The notes beneath the pieces are model-generated. The model saw nothing but the letters and a program-made list of their open reading frames with translations. It ran no database searches and was not told the origin of the DNA. DNA of 64,000 nucleotides from Oscillospiraceae bacterium (GTDB lineage: Bacteria; Bacillota; Clostridia; Oscillospirales; Oscillospiraceae): the NCBI GenBank assembly GCA_017405865.1, contig JAFQZN010000045.1, positions 36,424-100,423 on the forward strand, read 5' to 3'. The translations under genes and the position numbers were made by a program. Shown here one piece after another: positions 27,478 to 35,475 of this stretch (positions within the stretch are counted from its first letter, which is position 1; each line of letters opens with the position of its first letter).

Positions 27478-29358
27478 ATGCGGATACTTTACGACAGCAG
27501 ACAGCTGCGGCACAAAACCCCGTTCGGCACGATCCGAACGGGGGAGTGCTGTATCATGCGGGTTTTCCTGCCGCGCGACTGCGGCGGCGTCGGCGTGAGG
27601 CTGATGCTGGAAAACTGTGACAATATCATGGTGAGCGAAACGCCGTTCGTTTTTGAACAGCGCGACGGCGATTACGACATCTACCGCTGCGAGTTTTCAA
27701 CAGACGATCGCGGCCTGTATTTTTACTGGTTCTACGTCATCAAGCCGGACGGCGGCTTCCGCCTGTTCAAATACGGCTGCGAAACGAATATGGAGGCGGG
27801 CGATAAGTGGCAGCTCAGCGTGATTCCGGCGGACTTTACCGTGCCGGAGTATGCAAAGGGCGCGGTGATGTATCAGATCCTGCCCGACCGCTTTTTCCGC
27901 GCGGGAGACTGCGATCTGACGGACAAGCTGCAGCCGTTCACGGTCCATGAAAACTGGGACGAGCTGCCGCAGTACGGACCGGACGCGCAGGGCAACTGGT
28001 GCGGCGACTTTTTCGGCGGCAATCTGAACGGCATCCGCGAAAAGCTGCCGTATCTGAAGTCGCTCGGCGTCGGGATCCTGTATCTCAACCCGATTTTCAT
28101 GGCCTATTCCAACCACCGCTACGATACCGCCGACTATAAGCGCATCGACCCGATGCTCGGAACGGAAGAGGACTTTATCGCGCTGTGCGATGAAGCGCAC
28201 CGGCAGGGTATCCGCGTGATCCTCGACGGCGTTTTTTCCCACACAGGCAGCAACAGCGTCTACTTTGACGCGAAGCGCATCTTCGGCAACGGTGCGGTCA
28301 GCAATCCGGATTCGCCCTACCGCGAATGGTATCGCTTCCGCCGTTACCCGGACGACTATGAATGCTGGTGGGATATGCCCACGCTGCCAAACGTCGAGGA
28401 GCTGACCCCCGGCTATCTGGATTACATCATTGAGGGCGAGGATTCTGTCGCCGCGCACTGGCTGCGCCTCGGTGCGGACGGCTTCCGTCTGGACGTGGCG
28501 GACGAGCTGCCGGACGAGTTCATCTATCGCCTGAAAAAACGCATCCGCGCCGTCAAACCCGACGCCATGCTGATCGGCGAGGTCTGGGAGGATGCGTCCA
28601 ATAAGCGCACCTACGGCGTCTCGCGCCGCTATTTTGTCGACGGCGAGCTCGATTGCGTGATGAACTACCCGTGGCGCAAAGCGATCCTGCAATACGTTAC
28701 GGGCGAGGACGACGGCAGCGCCTTTGGCGAAACGCTGATGTCCATTACGGAAAACTATCCGCCGCAGGTGCTCGCCTGTCTGATGAATATTCTCGGTACG
28801 CACGACACGCCGCGCATTCTGACTGCGCTGGTCGATCCCTTCGACGGTACAAGAGCGGAGAAAGCAAACCGCTGCCTTTCGCCCGAGCAGCTGGCGCTTG
28901 CAAAGGAGCGCCTGCGCATGGCGGCGTTCCTGCAGTTCATGCTTCCCGGCATGGCGAGCATCTACTATGCCGATGAGGTCGGCATGGAGGGCTACGACGA
29001 CCCGTTCTGCCGCAAGACCTATCCGTGGGGCAGGGAAGACCAAGACCTGCTGGCGCATTACCGCGCGCTTGCCGATCTGAAAAACACGCTCCCGGCCCTG
29101 CAGTCGGGCGACATTCGCGTAACGATGGCGGGACAGGGGAGACTGTCCTTTGTCCGGATGACCGAGACGCAGAGCGTCCGAATCTACGTAAATAAATCCT
29201 CGCAGGTATGGTACCTGCCGGAGGGAGAACTTTGTATCGGGCACGGCGTTACCGGCAGCGCGGAGGGAAGAATGCTCTTGCCGGACGGCTACTGCCTGCT
29301 GATAAAAACGACTGAAAAACACATTTACGATTGGATATGCGGAAAGGAGACACTATGA
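27478..29358 (+). CDS. GH13 alpha-glycosidase (neopullulanase/cyclomaltodextrinase type)
   Basis: Cytoplasmic GH13 enzyme of 626 residues; no signal peptide. An N-terminal CBM34-like beta domain (about 1-120) precedes the barrel, whose signature MYQILPDRFFRAGD starts near residue 132. Catalytic residues are the nucleophile D339 (DGFRLDVAD), acid/base E368 (GEVWED) and the stabilising aspartate in GTHDTPRI. This architecture is that of intracellular maltodextrin-hydrolysing neopullulanases. The ATG is one base after the glgP stop with no clear ribosome site, so it depends on coupling. It probably trims branched dextrins left by GlgP. Exact specificity is not resolved. Confidence 0.9.
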   Translation: MRILYDSRQLRHKTPFGTIRTGECCIMRVFLPRDCGGVGVRLMLENCDNIMVSETPFVFEQRDGDYDIYRCEFSTDDRGLYFYWFYVIKPDGGFRLFKYGCETNMEAGDKWQLSVIPADFTVPEYAKGAVMYQILPDRFFRAGDCDLTDKLQPFTVHENWDELPQYGPDAQGNWCGDFFGGNLNGIREKLPYLKSLGVGILYLNPIFMAYSNHRYDTADYKRIDPMLGTEEDFIALCDEAHRQGIRVILDGVFSHTGSNSVYFDAKRIFGNGAVSNPDSPYREWYRFRRYPDDYECWWDMPTLPNVEELTPGYLDYIIEGEDSVAAHWLRLGADGFRLDVADELPDEFIYRLKKRIRAVKPDAMLIGEVWEDASNKRTYGVSRRYFVDGELDCVMNYPWRKAILQYVTGEDDGSAFGETLMSITENYPPQVLACLMNILGTHDTPRILTALVDPFDGTRAEKANRCLSPEQLALAKERLRMAAFLQFMLPGMASIYYADEVGMEGYDDPFCRKTYPWGREDQDLLAHYRALADLKNTLPALQSGDIRVTMAGQGRLSFVRMTETQSVRIYVNKSSQVWYLPEGELCIGHGVTGSAEGRMLLPDGYCLLIKTTEKHIYDWICGKETL

Positions 29359-31043
29359 AATTTTCTGAAATGCCCTATGTCCGTCCGAATTTAGAAGAGG
29401 TCAAGGCGAGCATCGCCGCCTGCGCAAAGCGGATCGAGGAAGCGAAAAGCGCACAGGAGCAGATCGAGGCGTTTGACGCGGCGTATGCCGTCATGCAGAC
29501 CTGTATGACGACGGAATCCATCGCCTACGTTCGCAACACCATTGACACGACCGACAAATTCTATGAGGCGGAGCGCGAATTCATGGATGAGGCGGGACCT
29601 GAGCTGCAGGAGGCAGGCAATCTGCTGAATACTGCGCTGCTGAACTCGCCCTTCCGCGCGGAGCTGGAGGAGCATTACGGCAGCCTGCTGTTCAAAAACA
29701 TCGAGATCGAGCACCGCAGCTTCAAGCCGGAGCTGATCCCGCTGATGCAGGAGGAAAGCAAGCTGGAAAGCCGCTATCAGAAGCTCTACGCCAATCTGAC
29801 CGTCGAGTTTGACGGACAGACCATGCCGCTGCCCATGCTAGGCAAGTACAAGGAGAGCACGGATCGCGCCGTTCGCCGCGCCGCCTTCGAGGCGGAGGGC
29901 AAGGTCTTCGACGCCAAGCGCGAGGAGCTTGACGAAATCTACGACAAGCTGGTCAAGAACCGCAACGCCCAGGGAAGACTCCTCGGCTATGACAACTACA
30001 TTCAGCTCGGCTATGACCGTCTCGGCAGAAACTGCTACGGCGCGAAGGAGCTGAATCAGTTCCGCGAGCAGATCGCGAACGACCTCGTGCCGATCATCGC
30101 GGAGGTCAAGGAAGCGCAGCGCAAGCGCATCGGCGTTGACCGTCTGCACATCTATGACGATCCGATCCGCTTCCCGGACGGCAACGCGAAGCCCGAGGGC
30201 ACGCCCGAGGAGATCCTTGCAGCGGGCAAGGCGATGTACCAGGATCTGAGCCCCGAAACGAAAGTCTATATCGAGGATATGTTCGACGGCGACCTGTTCG
30301 ACGTCCTCTCCAAGGACGGCAAGGCGCCCGGCGGCTACTGCACCGAGCTGCCGGACTATAAGGTTCCGTTCATTTTCTCAAATTTCAACGGCACCTCGGA
30401 CGACGTGGATGTGCTGACGCATGAGGCGGGACACGGCTTTGCCTTCTACCGCGCCATGCACTCCGACGTTCATCCGGCGCTGATGGAGCCGACCATCGAA
30501 GCCTGCGAATGCCATTCCATGAGCATGGAGTTTTTAACGCAGGATTACCACAAGGATTTCTTCGGAAAAAATACGAAGAAATACGAGGTAGCGCACTGCG
30601 AGGCAAGCCTCGACTTCATCCCCTACGGCTGCATGATCGACGAGTTCCAGCACCGCATGTACGAGAACGAGAACCTGACGCCGGACGAACGCCACAAGGT
30701 CTGGGAGGAGCTGGAGAAGAAGTACCGCCCGTGGCTGGATATGGACAATCTGCCCTTCTACGGCAGGTACGCCCACTGGCAGTGGAAGCTGCACGTCTAT
30801 CTCCACCCGCTGTACTACATCGACTACTGCATGGCACAGACCGTCGCCTTCCAGCTGTGGATGCTGTCGCTGAAGGATCGCAAGGAGGCGTGGAAACGCT
30901 ATCTTGCCTTTGTCGATGCGGCCGGCACGAAGACGTTCGAGGATCTCTGCCGCAGCGCGAATATCCGCGTTCCGTACGAACCCGGGACCATTCGCGACGT
31001 CGGCGCTGAAATTCGCGACTGGCTGAAGGAGAATGCTGTATAA
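29355..31043 (+). CDS. pepF: M3-family oligoendopeptidase (PepF-like)
   Basis: Cytoplasmic zinc metallopeptidase that cuts short peptides. The ATG at 29355 follows AAAGGAG (29343-29349) and overlaps the stop of the GH13 gene as ATGA; 562 residues. The zinc motif is H356-EAGH-360 in LTHEAGHGFAFY, followed by the third ligand region EPTIEACECHSMSMEF. The family recycles peptides imported by Opp transporters, and an opp operon lies 1 kb downstream, so a link to peptide use is plausible though it is translated with the glycogen genes. Confidence 0.92.
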   Translation: MKFSEMPYVRPNLEEVKASIAACAKRIEEAKSAQEQIEAFDAAYAVMQTCMTTESIAYVRNTIDTTDKFYEAEREFMDEAGPELQEAGNLLNTALLNSPFRAELEEHYGSLLFKNIEIEHRSFKPELIPLMQEESKLESRYQKLYANLTVEFDGQTMPLPMLGKYKESTDRAVRRAAFEAEGKVFDAKREELDEIYDKLVKNRNAQGRLLGYDNYIQLGYDRLGRNCYGAKELNQFREQIANDLVPIIAEVKEAQRKRIGVDRLHIYDDPIRFPDGNAKPEGTPEEILAAGKAMYQDLSPETKVYIEDMFDGDLFDVLSKDGKAPGGYCTELPDYKVPFIFSNFNGTSDDVDVLTHEAGHGFAFYRAMHSDVHPALMEPTIEACECHSMSMEFLTQDYHKDFFGKNTKKYEVAHCEASLDFIPYGCMIDEFQHRMYENENLTPDERHKVWEELEKKYRPWLDMDNLPFYGRYAHWQWKLHVYLHPLYYIDYCMAQTVAFQLWMLSLKDRKEAWKRYLAFVDAAGTKTFEDLCRSANIRVPYEPGTIRDVGAEIRDWLKENAV

Positions 31044-31430
31044 TCTTTGAACGATAACAGCATATTCTACAGTGCACGGACATTCTGACGCATTTTGTCC
31101 GCACAGCATGAATATTCGGAATAATTACATAAAATATACAAATAATTTTGCACTTTAAAGTAAGTCATACGCCGTTTTCCGACGGAAAGCACCGTAAATT
31201 GATGCACAATGTACGGGAACAGCCGCATGGCTATGCGATTATTCAGGAAGATACACGTTTTCATTTGTGCATTTTGCCTAATTCAAATGGTAAAAAATCG
31301 TGGAAAACTGATAGAAACTTGAAAAATTAACAATTTATTAAAAAAGTGAATTATTATATTGATTATTCATGCGAAATATGCTATATTATTTCAAAGATTT
31401 TTCGGAAACTGTCTTTCGGTGGTGTAGAAC
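31044..31430. other. AT-rich gap with a promoter
   Basis: This 387-base gap holds no supported gene: a 60-codon plus-strand frame and a 65-codon minus-strand frame lack ribosome sites. It is visibly richer in A and T than the flanking genes. Its only clear signal is the promoter at 31359-31387. A weak imperfect stem near 31074-31110 has no T tract, so no clear terminator of the glycogen operon was found. Confidence 0.6.
31359..31387 (+). promoter_or_regulatory. Promoter before the small membrane protein and opp genes
   Basis: TTGATT at 31359-31364, 17-base spacer, TATATT at 31382-31387, about 44 bases before the GTG start at 31431. No separate promoter is obvious directly before oppA, so this one may serve both. 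Confidence 0.55.
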
Positions 31431-31973
31431 GTGGTTTCAAGAAAGTATACCAAGGATTACCGCGTCGAAGCCCGCCTGAACAAACGAGGGGCGGTGCGGG
31501 ACGAGGCAATCTATTGCGGCGACTATTTCCGCTTCTCGCGTCCGCGTGAGGACGTCCGCCGCAGCCTGCGTTCTCTCTTCTCCGCCGAGCTGGGGATTGC
31601 GCTGTCGGTCATCGTGCCGATGTGCTTCCCGTGCGCATACTGCAGGCAGATTTACATCGTTCTTCCGCTTGTATTGAGCCTGCTTCCGATTTACTTGCTT
31701 TTTTCGGCGCTTTACCGCGTCAAAACAGCAGGGCAGAAGGTCATCCGTGAGCATCGCGACAAAATAGCCAATCGCTTCCCGGCGGCCGCTCTGTTCCAGC
31801 TGATTACGGCGGGCGTCGTTCTGGTCAGCAGTATCGTCTTCCTTATTATAATAGACGGGCTGCAGGCAATCGACTGGATCTTTTCCGCCCTGTCCGTGCT
31901 CCGCGCTGCGGTTTCCGTTCTGATCTTCCTGCATCGCAGGGATTTCGCAATGGAAGTCGCTCCGGAGAAATAA
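31431..31973 (+). CDS. Small membrane protein of unknown function
   Basis: A 180-residue protein with a basic N-terminal 45 residues (RKYTKDYRVEARLNKRG) and four hydrophobic segments at about 52-65, 75-92, 118-140 and 143-165. No family recognised. The start is a GTG at 31431, weakly supported by a GGTGGTG stretch. A promoter lies upstream and oppA begins 53 bases downstream, separated by a small GC-rich hairpin (CCGC/GCGG), so co-transcription with oppA is likely. Not an ABC component by any visible motif. Confidence 0.6.
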   Translation: MVSRKYTKDYRVEARLNKRGAVRDEAIYCGDYFRFSRPREDVRRSLRSLFSAELGIALSVIVPMCFPCAYCRQIYIVLPLVLSLLPIYLLFSALYRVKTAGQKVIREHRDKIANRFPAAALFQLITAGVVLVSSIVFLIIIDGLQAIDWIFSALSVLRAAVSVLIFLHRRDFAMEVAPEK

Positions 31974-32026
31974 CCGAATTCTAACCGCTTCCGGCGGTGG
32001 AATAAAATTTATATGGAGGTAAGAAA

Positions 32027-34270
32027 ATGAAAAAACTGATTGCACTGATCCTTGTTCTCTGCATGATGGCATGCCTGTTCGCTGGCTGCGGCTCGAAGTA
32101 TACGGGCGGCGACACGCTGGTTGTCGGTTATAACACCTTCTCCCAGAAGTTCAGCCCCTTCTTCGCCACTACCGCTTTTGACCAGGACGTGGCAACCATG
32201 GTATCCCTGGCCCTGCTCGGCACTGACCGTGAGGGCAACGTAGTCACCAAGGGCATTAAGGGTGAGAAGATCCCCTTCAATGGCACCGAGTATACCTACT
32301 ATGGTATCGCTGACTGCGACATCGTTCAGAACGATGACGGCACTGTTACATACAAGATCACGATGCGCGACGACGTCAAGTTCTCCGACGGAGAAAAGAT
32401 GACCATCGACGACGCCATCTTCTCGATGTATGTTCTGTGCGACCCGACCTATGACGGCTCCAGCTCCCTGTACGCCCAGCCCATCGTCGGCATGAGCGAC
32501 TACAGAGCAGGCGTGGAAGCCCTCTCCAGCCTGATCCTGGCAGCAGGCCGCGACGGCAGCTCCGAGTACTTCACCGACGAGCAGCGCGACACCTACTGGG
32601 CAGCGATCGACACTGCCGGCGAAGACTTTGTCGGCGGCATTCTGAGCTACTGCGAGGCCTACGGCGCGACCACCGTTGCCGAAGCTATGGGTCTGTGGGG
32701 CTTTGACGTTCCCGAAGACGCTACTGCAGCTGATTGCTGGCAGGCAGTTGTTGAGGCATACGACGGCGACGTCGTGACCGCCAACAGCGTGGAAGCAGGC
32801 GACGTTGACCTGTTCGACGCAGTTACAGCAGTCCTCGGCGATGCAGCCGGCGAATATGCAAAGGGCGTCATCACCGGTGATACCGCCGATCATATCGAAG
32901 GCATCAAGAAGACCGGCGACTACAGCATGGAAATCACCATGACCGAGTACGATGCTACCGCGATCTACAACATTGGCGTTACGGTTGCTCCGCTGCACTA
33001 CTACGGCGACAAGGCAGCTTACGACTACGACAACAACAAGTTTGGCTTCACCAAGGGCGACCTGAGCGGCGTCAAGGCGAAGACCACCCAGCCGCTCGGC
33101 GCTGGCCCCTACAAGTTCGTCAGCTATCAGAACGGCATTGTCACCTTCGTGAAGAACGAGAATTACTTCCTCGGCGAGCCGAAGATCACCAACGTTCTGT
33201 TCCAGGAAACTGCACAGGGCGACATGCTGACCGGTGTTGCTTCCGGTACGTTCGACATCGCTGATCCGTCCTTCACCAGCGACGCGGTTGAGTCCATCAA
33301 GGGCTACAACGACAACGGCGAGCTCGACGGCAACGTCATTACCACCGAAAACGTTGATAACCTTGGCTACGGCTACATCGGCATCAACGCTGATACCGTC
33401 CTTGTCGGCGCTGACAAGGGCTCTGAAGAGTCCAAGGCGCTCCGTAAGGCGTTCGCGACCCTGTTCGCTGTCCACCGTGACACCGTTATTAACTCCTACT
33501 ACGGCGACCGTGCTTCCGTCATCAACTACCCGATCTCCAACACCTCCTGGGCTGCTCCGAAGCCCGCTGACGAAGGCTACAAGATCGCTTACTCCACCGA
33601 CGTTGACGGCAACCCGATCTACACCGCCGACATGACCGAAGAGCAGAAGTACGACGCAGCCCTGCAGGCAGCGATCGGCTTCTTCAAGGCAGCCGGCTAC
33701 ACCTGGGACGAGGCTTCCGGCAAGTTCACCGCTGCTCCGAAGGGCGCAGAGATGTCCTACGAAGTGATCATCCCCGCTGACGGCATCGGCGACCACCCCG
33801 CATACGGCATCCTGACCGCTGCGAAGGATGAGCTCGCAACCATCGGCATCACCCTCGAGATCAACGACCCGTCCGACTCCAACATCCTGTGGGATAAGCT
33901 GGACGCCGGTACGCAGAACATGTGGGCCGCTGCTTGGGGCGCTACTCCCGACCCCGACATGTATCAGGTTTATCATTCCTCTAACATTGTCGGCCTCGGC
34001 GGCACCGACTCCAACCACTACCACATTGCAGACGCTGAGCTCGACCGCATGATCCTTGAGGCTCGCGCTTCTGCCGACCACGCATTCCGTAAGTCCACTT
34101 ACAAGGAATGCCTCGAGACCATCCTTGACTGGGGCGTCGAAATCCCGACCTACCAGAGACAGAATGCGTACGTCATTTCCACCGCTCGTGTCAACATCTC
34201 GACCCTGACTCCGGACATCACCACCTACTGGACCTGGATGAACGATCTGGAGAAGCTGGAAATGAACTAA
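32027..34270 (+). CDS. oppA: Oligopeptide ABC transporter substrate-binding lipoprotein
   Basis: Family 5 solute-binding protein of 747 residues, longer than the usual 520-600. The N-terminal signal ends in LFAGCGS with lipidated cysteine 21. Typical elements are DGTVTYKITMRDDVKFSDGE near residue 104 and the C-terminal WAAAWGATPDPDMY and MILEARAS segments. The middle, around residues 150-300, is expanded with acidic stretches. Codon use is strongly biased, as for very abundant proteins. GGAGG precedes the ATG. It captures peptides on the outer face for the permease encoded downstream. Confidence 0.92.
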   Translation: MKKLIALILVLCMMACLFAGCGSKYTGGDTLVVGYNTFSQKFSPFFATTAFDQDVATMVSLALLGTDREGNVVTKGIKGEKIPFNGTEYTYYGIADCDIVQNDDGTVTYKITMRDDVKFSDGEKMTIDDAIFSMYVLCDPTYDGSSSLYAQPIVGMSDYRAGVEALSSLILAAGRDGSSEYFTDEQRDTYWAAIDTAGEDFVGGILSYCEAYGATTVAEAMGLWGFDVPEDATAADCWQAVVEAYDGDVVTANSVEAGDVDLFDAVTAVLGDAAGEYAKGVITGDTADHIEGIKKTGDYSMEITMTEYDATAIYNIGVTVAPLHYYGDKAAYDYDNNKFGFTKGDLSGVKAKTTQPLGAGPYKFVSYQNGIVTFVKNENYFLGEPKITNVLFQETAQGDMLTGVASGTFDIADPSFTSDAVESIKGYNDNGELDGNVITTENVDNLGYGYIGINADTVLVGADKGSEESKALRKAFATLFAVHRDTVINSYYGDRASVINYPISNTSWAAPKPADEGYKIAYSTDVDGNPIYTADMTEEQKYDAALQAAIGFFKAAGYTWDEASGKFTAAPKGAEMSYEVIIPADGIGDHPAYGILTAAKDELATIGITLEINDPSDSNILWDKLDAGTQNMWAAAWGATPDPDMYQVYHSSNIVGLGGTDSNHYHIADAELDRMILEARASADHAFRKSTYKECLETILDWGVEIPTYQRQNAYVISTARVNISTLTPDITTYWTWMNDLEKLEMN

Positions 34271-34320
34271 TCTCCGCAATCGCCTTTAACTAACGCAATC
34301 TTTGCTTAAATCAAGGCACA

Positions 34321-34354
34321 AAGTGCCTACAGACCTTCGGGTCTGTAGGCACTT
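34321..34354 (+). other. UUCG-capped hairpin between oppA and oppB
   Basis: A perfect 15-base-pair stem AAGTGCCTACAGACC with loop TTCG. It is not followed by a T tract, so it is better read as an mRNA stabiliser or processing site that lets oppA be more abundant than the permease genes. Confidence 0.7.
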
Positions 34355-34356
34355 AA

Positions 34357-34418
34357 GTCCTATTATATTGCATTACGGCAGAGCAGATGCCTTCCGCCGT
34401 AATACAATATAATAGGAC
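34357..34418 (+). other. Long 23-base-pair hairpin before oppB
   Basis: GTCCTATTATATTGCATTAC plus GGC at 34357-34379 pairs with 34396-34418 with a single mismatch around a 16-base loop. It follows the first hairpin by two bases and ends 31 bases before the oppB start. Likely a second RNA stability or attenuation element; its length is unusual for a terminator and there is no T tract. Confidence 0.7.
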
Positions 34419-34449
34419 GAGCAATCAGAAACAAAGGTTGGAGAAAAAC

Positions 34450-35463
34450 ATGCTGAAATTTACTATTAAACGACTTCTGATCAGCGTCGTCATTCTGTTT
34501 TTCGTCATGTTCATCGTGTATGCACTGATGTATTCTCTGCCCACGAGCTACATGGAAAAGACAGCGCGCGAGCTGTCGCAGAAGCCCGGCAGCCTGAAGA
34601 GTGCGCAGGAATGGCTGGCAGAATTAAACGCACAGTACGGCATGGACAAGGGCCTCATCGGAGGCTTCCTGGTCTGGCTGAAATCCGCCGCTGTCGGCAA
34701 CTTTGGCGACAGCTGGCAATGGACGGACAGCGTTACCAACGTTTTCCACGATTGTATTTGGTACAGCTTCGCGCTGGGACTGATCTGCTTCATTTTGGAG
34801 GTAGTCATTGCGATCCCGCTCGGCGTTCTCGCCGCAAAGAAGCAGTACAGCATCACGGACTATGCGGTTACGGTCTTCGCGTTGATCGGTATTTCCATGC
34901 CGACCTTCTTCGTGGCGACCGTCTATAAGCTCGTGCTTGCGGTTAAACTGCAGGACTGGTTCGGTCTGTCCAAACCTGTCTTTGACATCAGCGGCATGCA
35001 GGGACGCGACTACGTCAACCTCAGCGAAGTCGGCAAGTTTTTTGACGTTGCAAAACACTTCGTTTTACCCGCTTTAACTTTGGTCACAGTCAGCATCGGC
35101 AGCTTGATGCGCTACACCAGAACGAATATGCTCGAGGTTCTGAACGCAGACTATATCCGTACTGCGCGAGCCAAGGGCCTTTCTGAGAAAAAGGTCATCA
35201 ACTACCATGCGTTCAGAAATACACTTATTCCCATCGTAACCATCCTCGGCGGCAGCCTGCCCGGTCTGTTCTCCGGCGCCCTTATCACAGAGACGCTGTT
35301 CTCGATCCGCGGCATCGGCTACCGGTCCTTCCATTCCATGGTTGCGGGCGATATTCCCTTTACGATGTTCTATCTGTCGTTCATTGCCATCCTTACTCTG
35401 CTGGGCAACCTGATTGCAGACATATTGTATGCAGTCGTCGACCCCAGAGTGCGTCTGAATTAA
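34450..35463 (+). CDS. oppB: Oligopeptide ABC transporter permease OppB
   Basis: First membrane subunit of the peptide importer, 337 residues with six hydrophobic segments. The start is the ATG at 34450 behind GGTTGGAG; the frame is open upstream into the hairpin but has no ribosome site there. The binding-protein-dependent transport motif that contacts the ATPases is present as DYIRTARAKGLSEKKVINYHAFRN in shortened form around residues 235-258. The usual domain order of the family is kept and no insert is seen, unlike oppC. Confidence 0.93.
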   Translation: MLKFTIKRLLISVVILFFVMFIVYALMYSLPTSYMEKTARELSQKPGSLKSAQEWLAELNAQYGMDKGLIGGFLVWLKSAAVGNFGDSWQWTDSVTNVFHDCIWYSFALGLICFILEVVIAIPLGVLAAKKQYSITDYAVTVFALIGISMPTFFVATVYKLVLAVKLQDWFGLSKPVFDISGMQGRDYVNLSEVGKFFDVAKHFVLPALTLVTVSIGSLMRYTRTNMLEVLNADYIRTARAKGLSEKKVINYHAFRNTLIPIVTILGGSLPGLFSGALITETLFSIRGIGYRSFHSMVAGDIPFTMFYLSFIAILTLLGNLIADILYAVVDPRVRLN

Positions 35464-35475
35464 GGGGGTGTCGTT

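Noticed and set aside
31070-31110. Terminator after pepF
   Set aside because: The best stem is short and imperfect and no T tract follows it.
31067-31330. Small frames in the gap before the membrane protein at 31431
   Set aside because: No ribosome binding site on either strand, no coherent composition, and a TTG start in one case.
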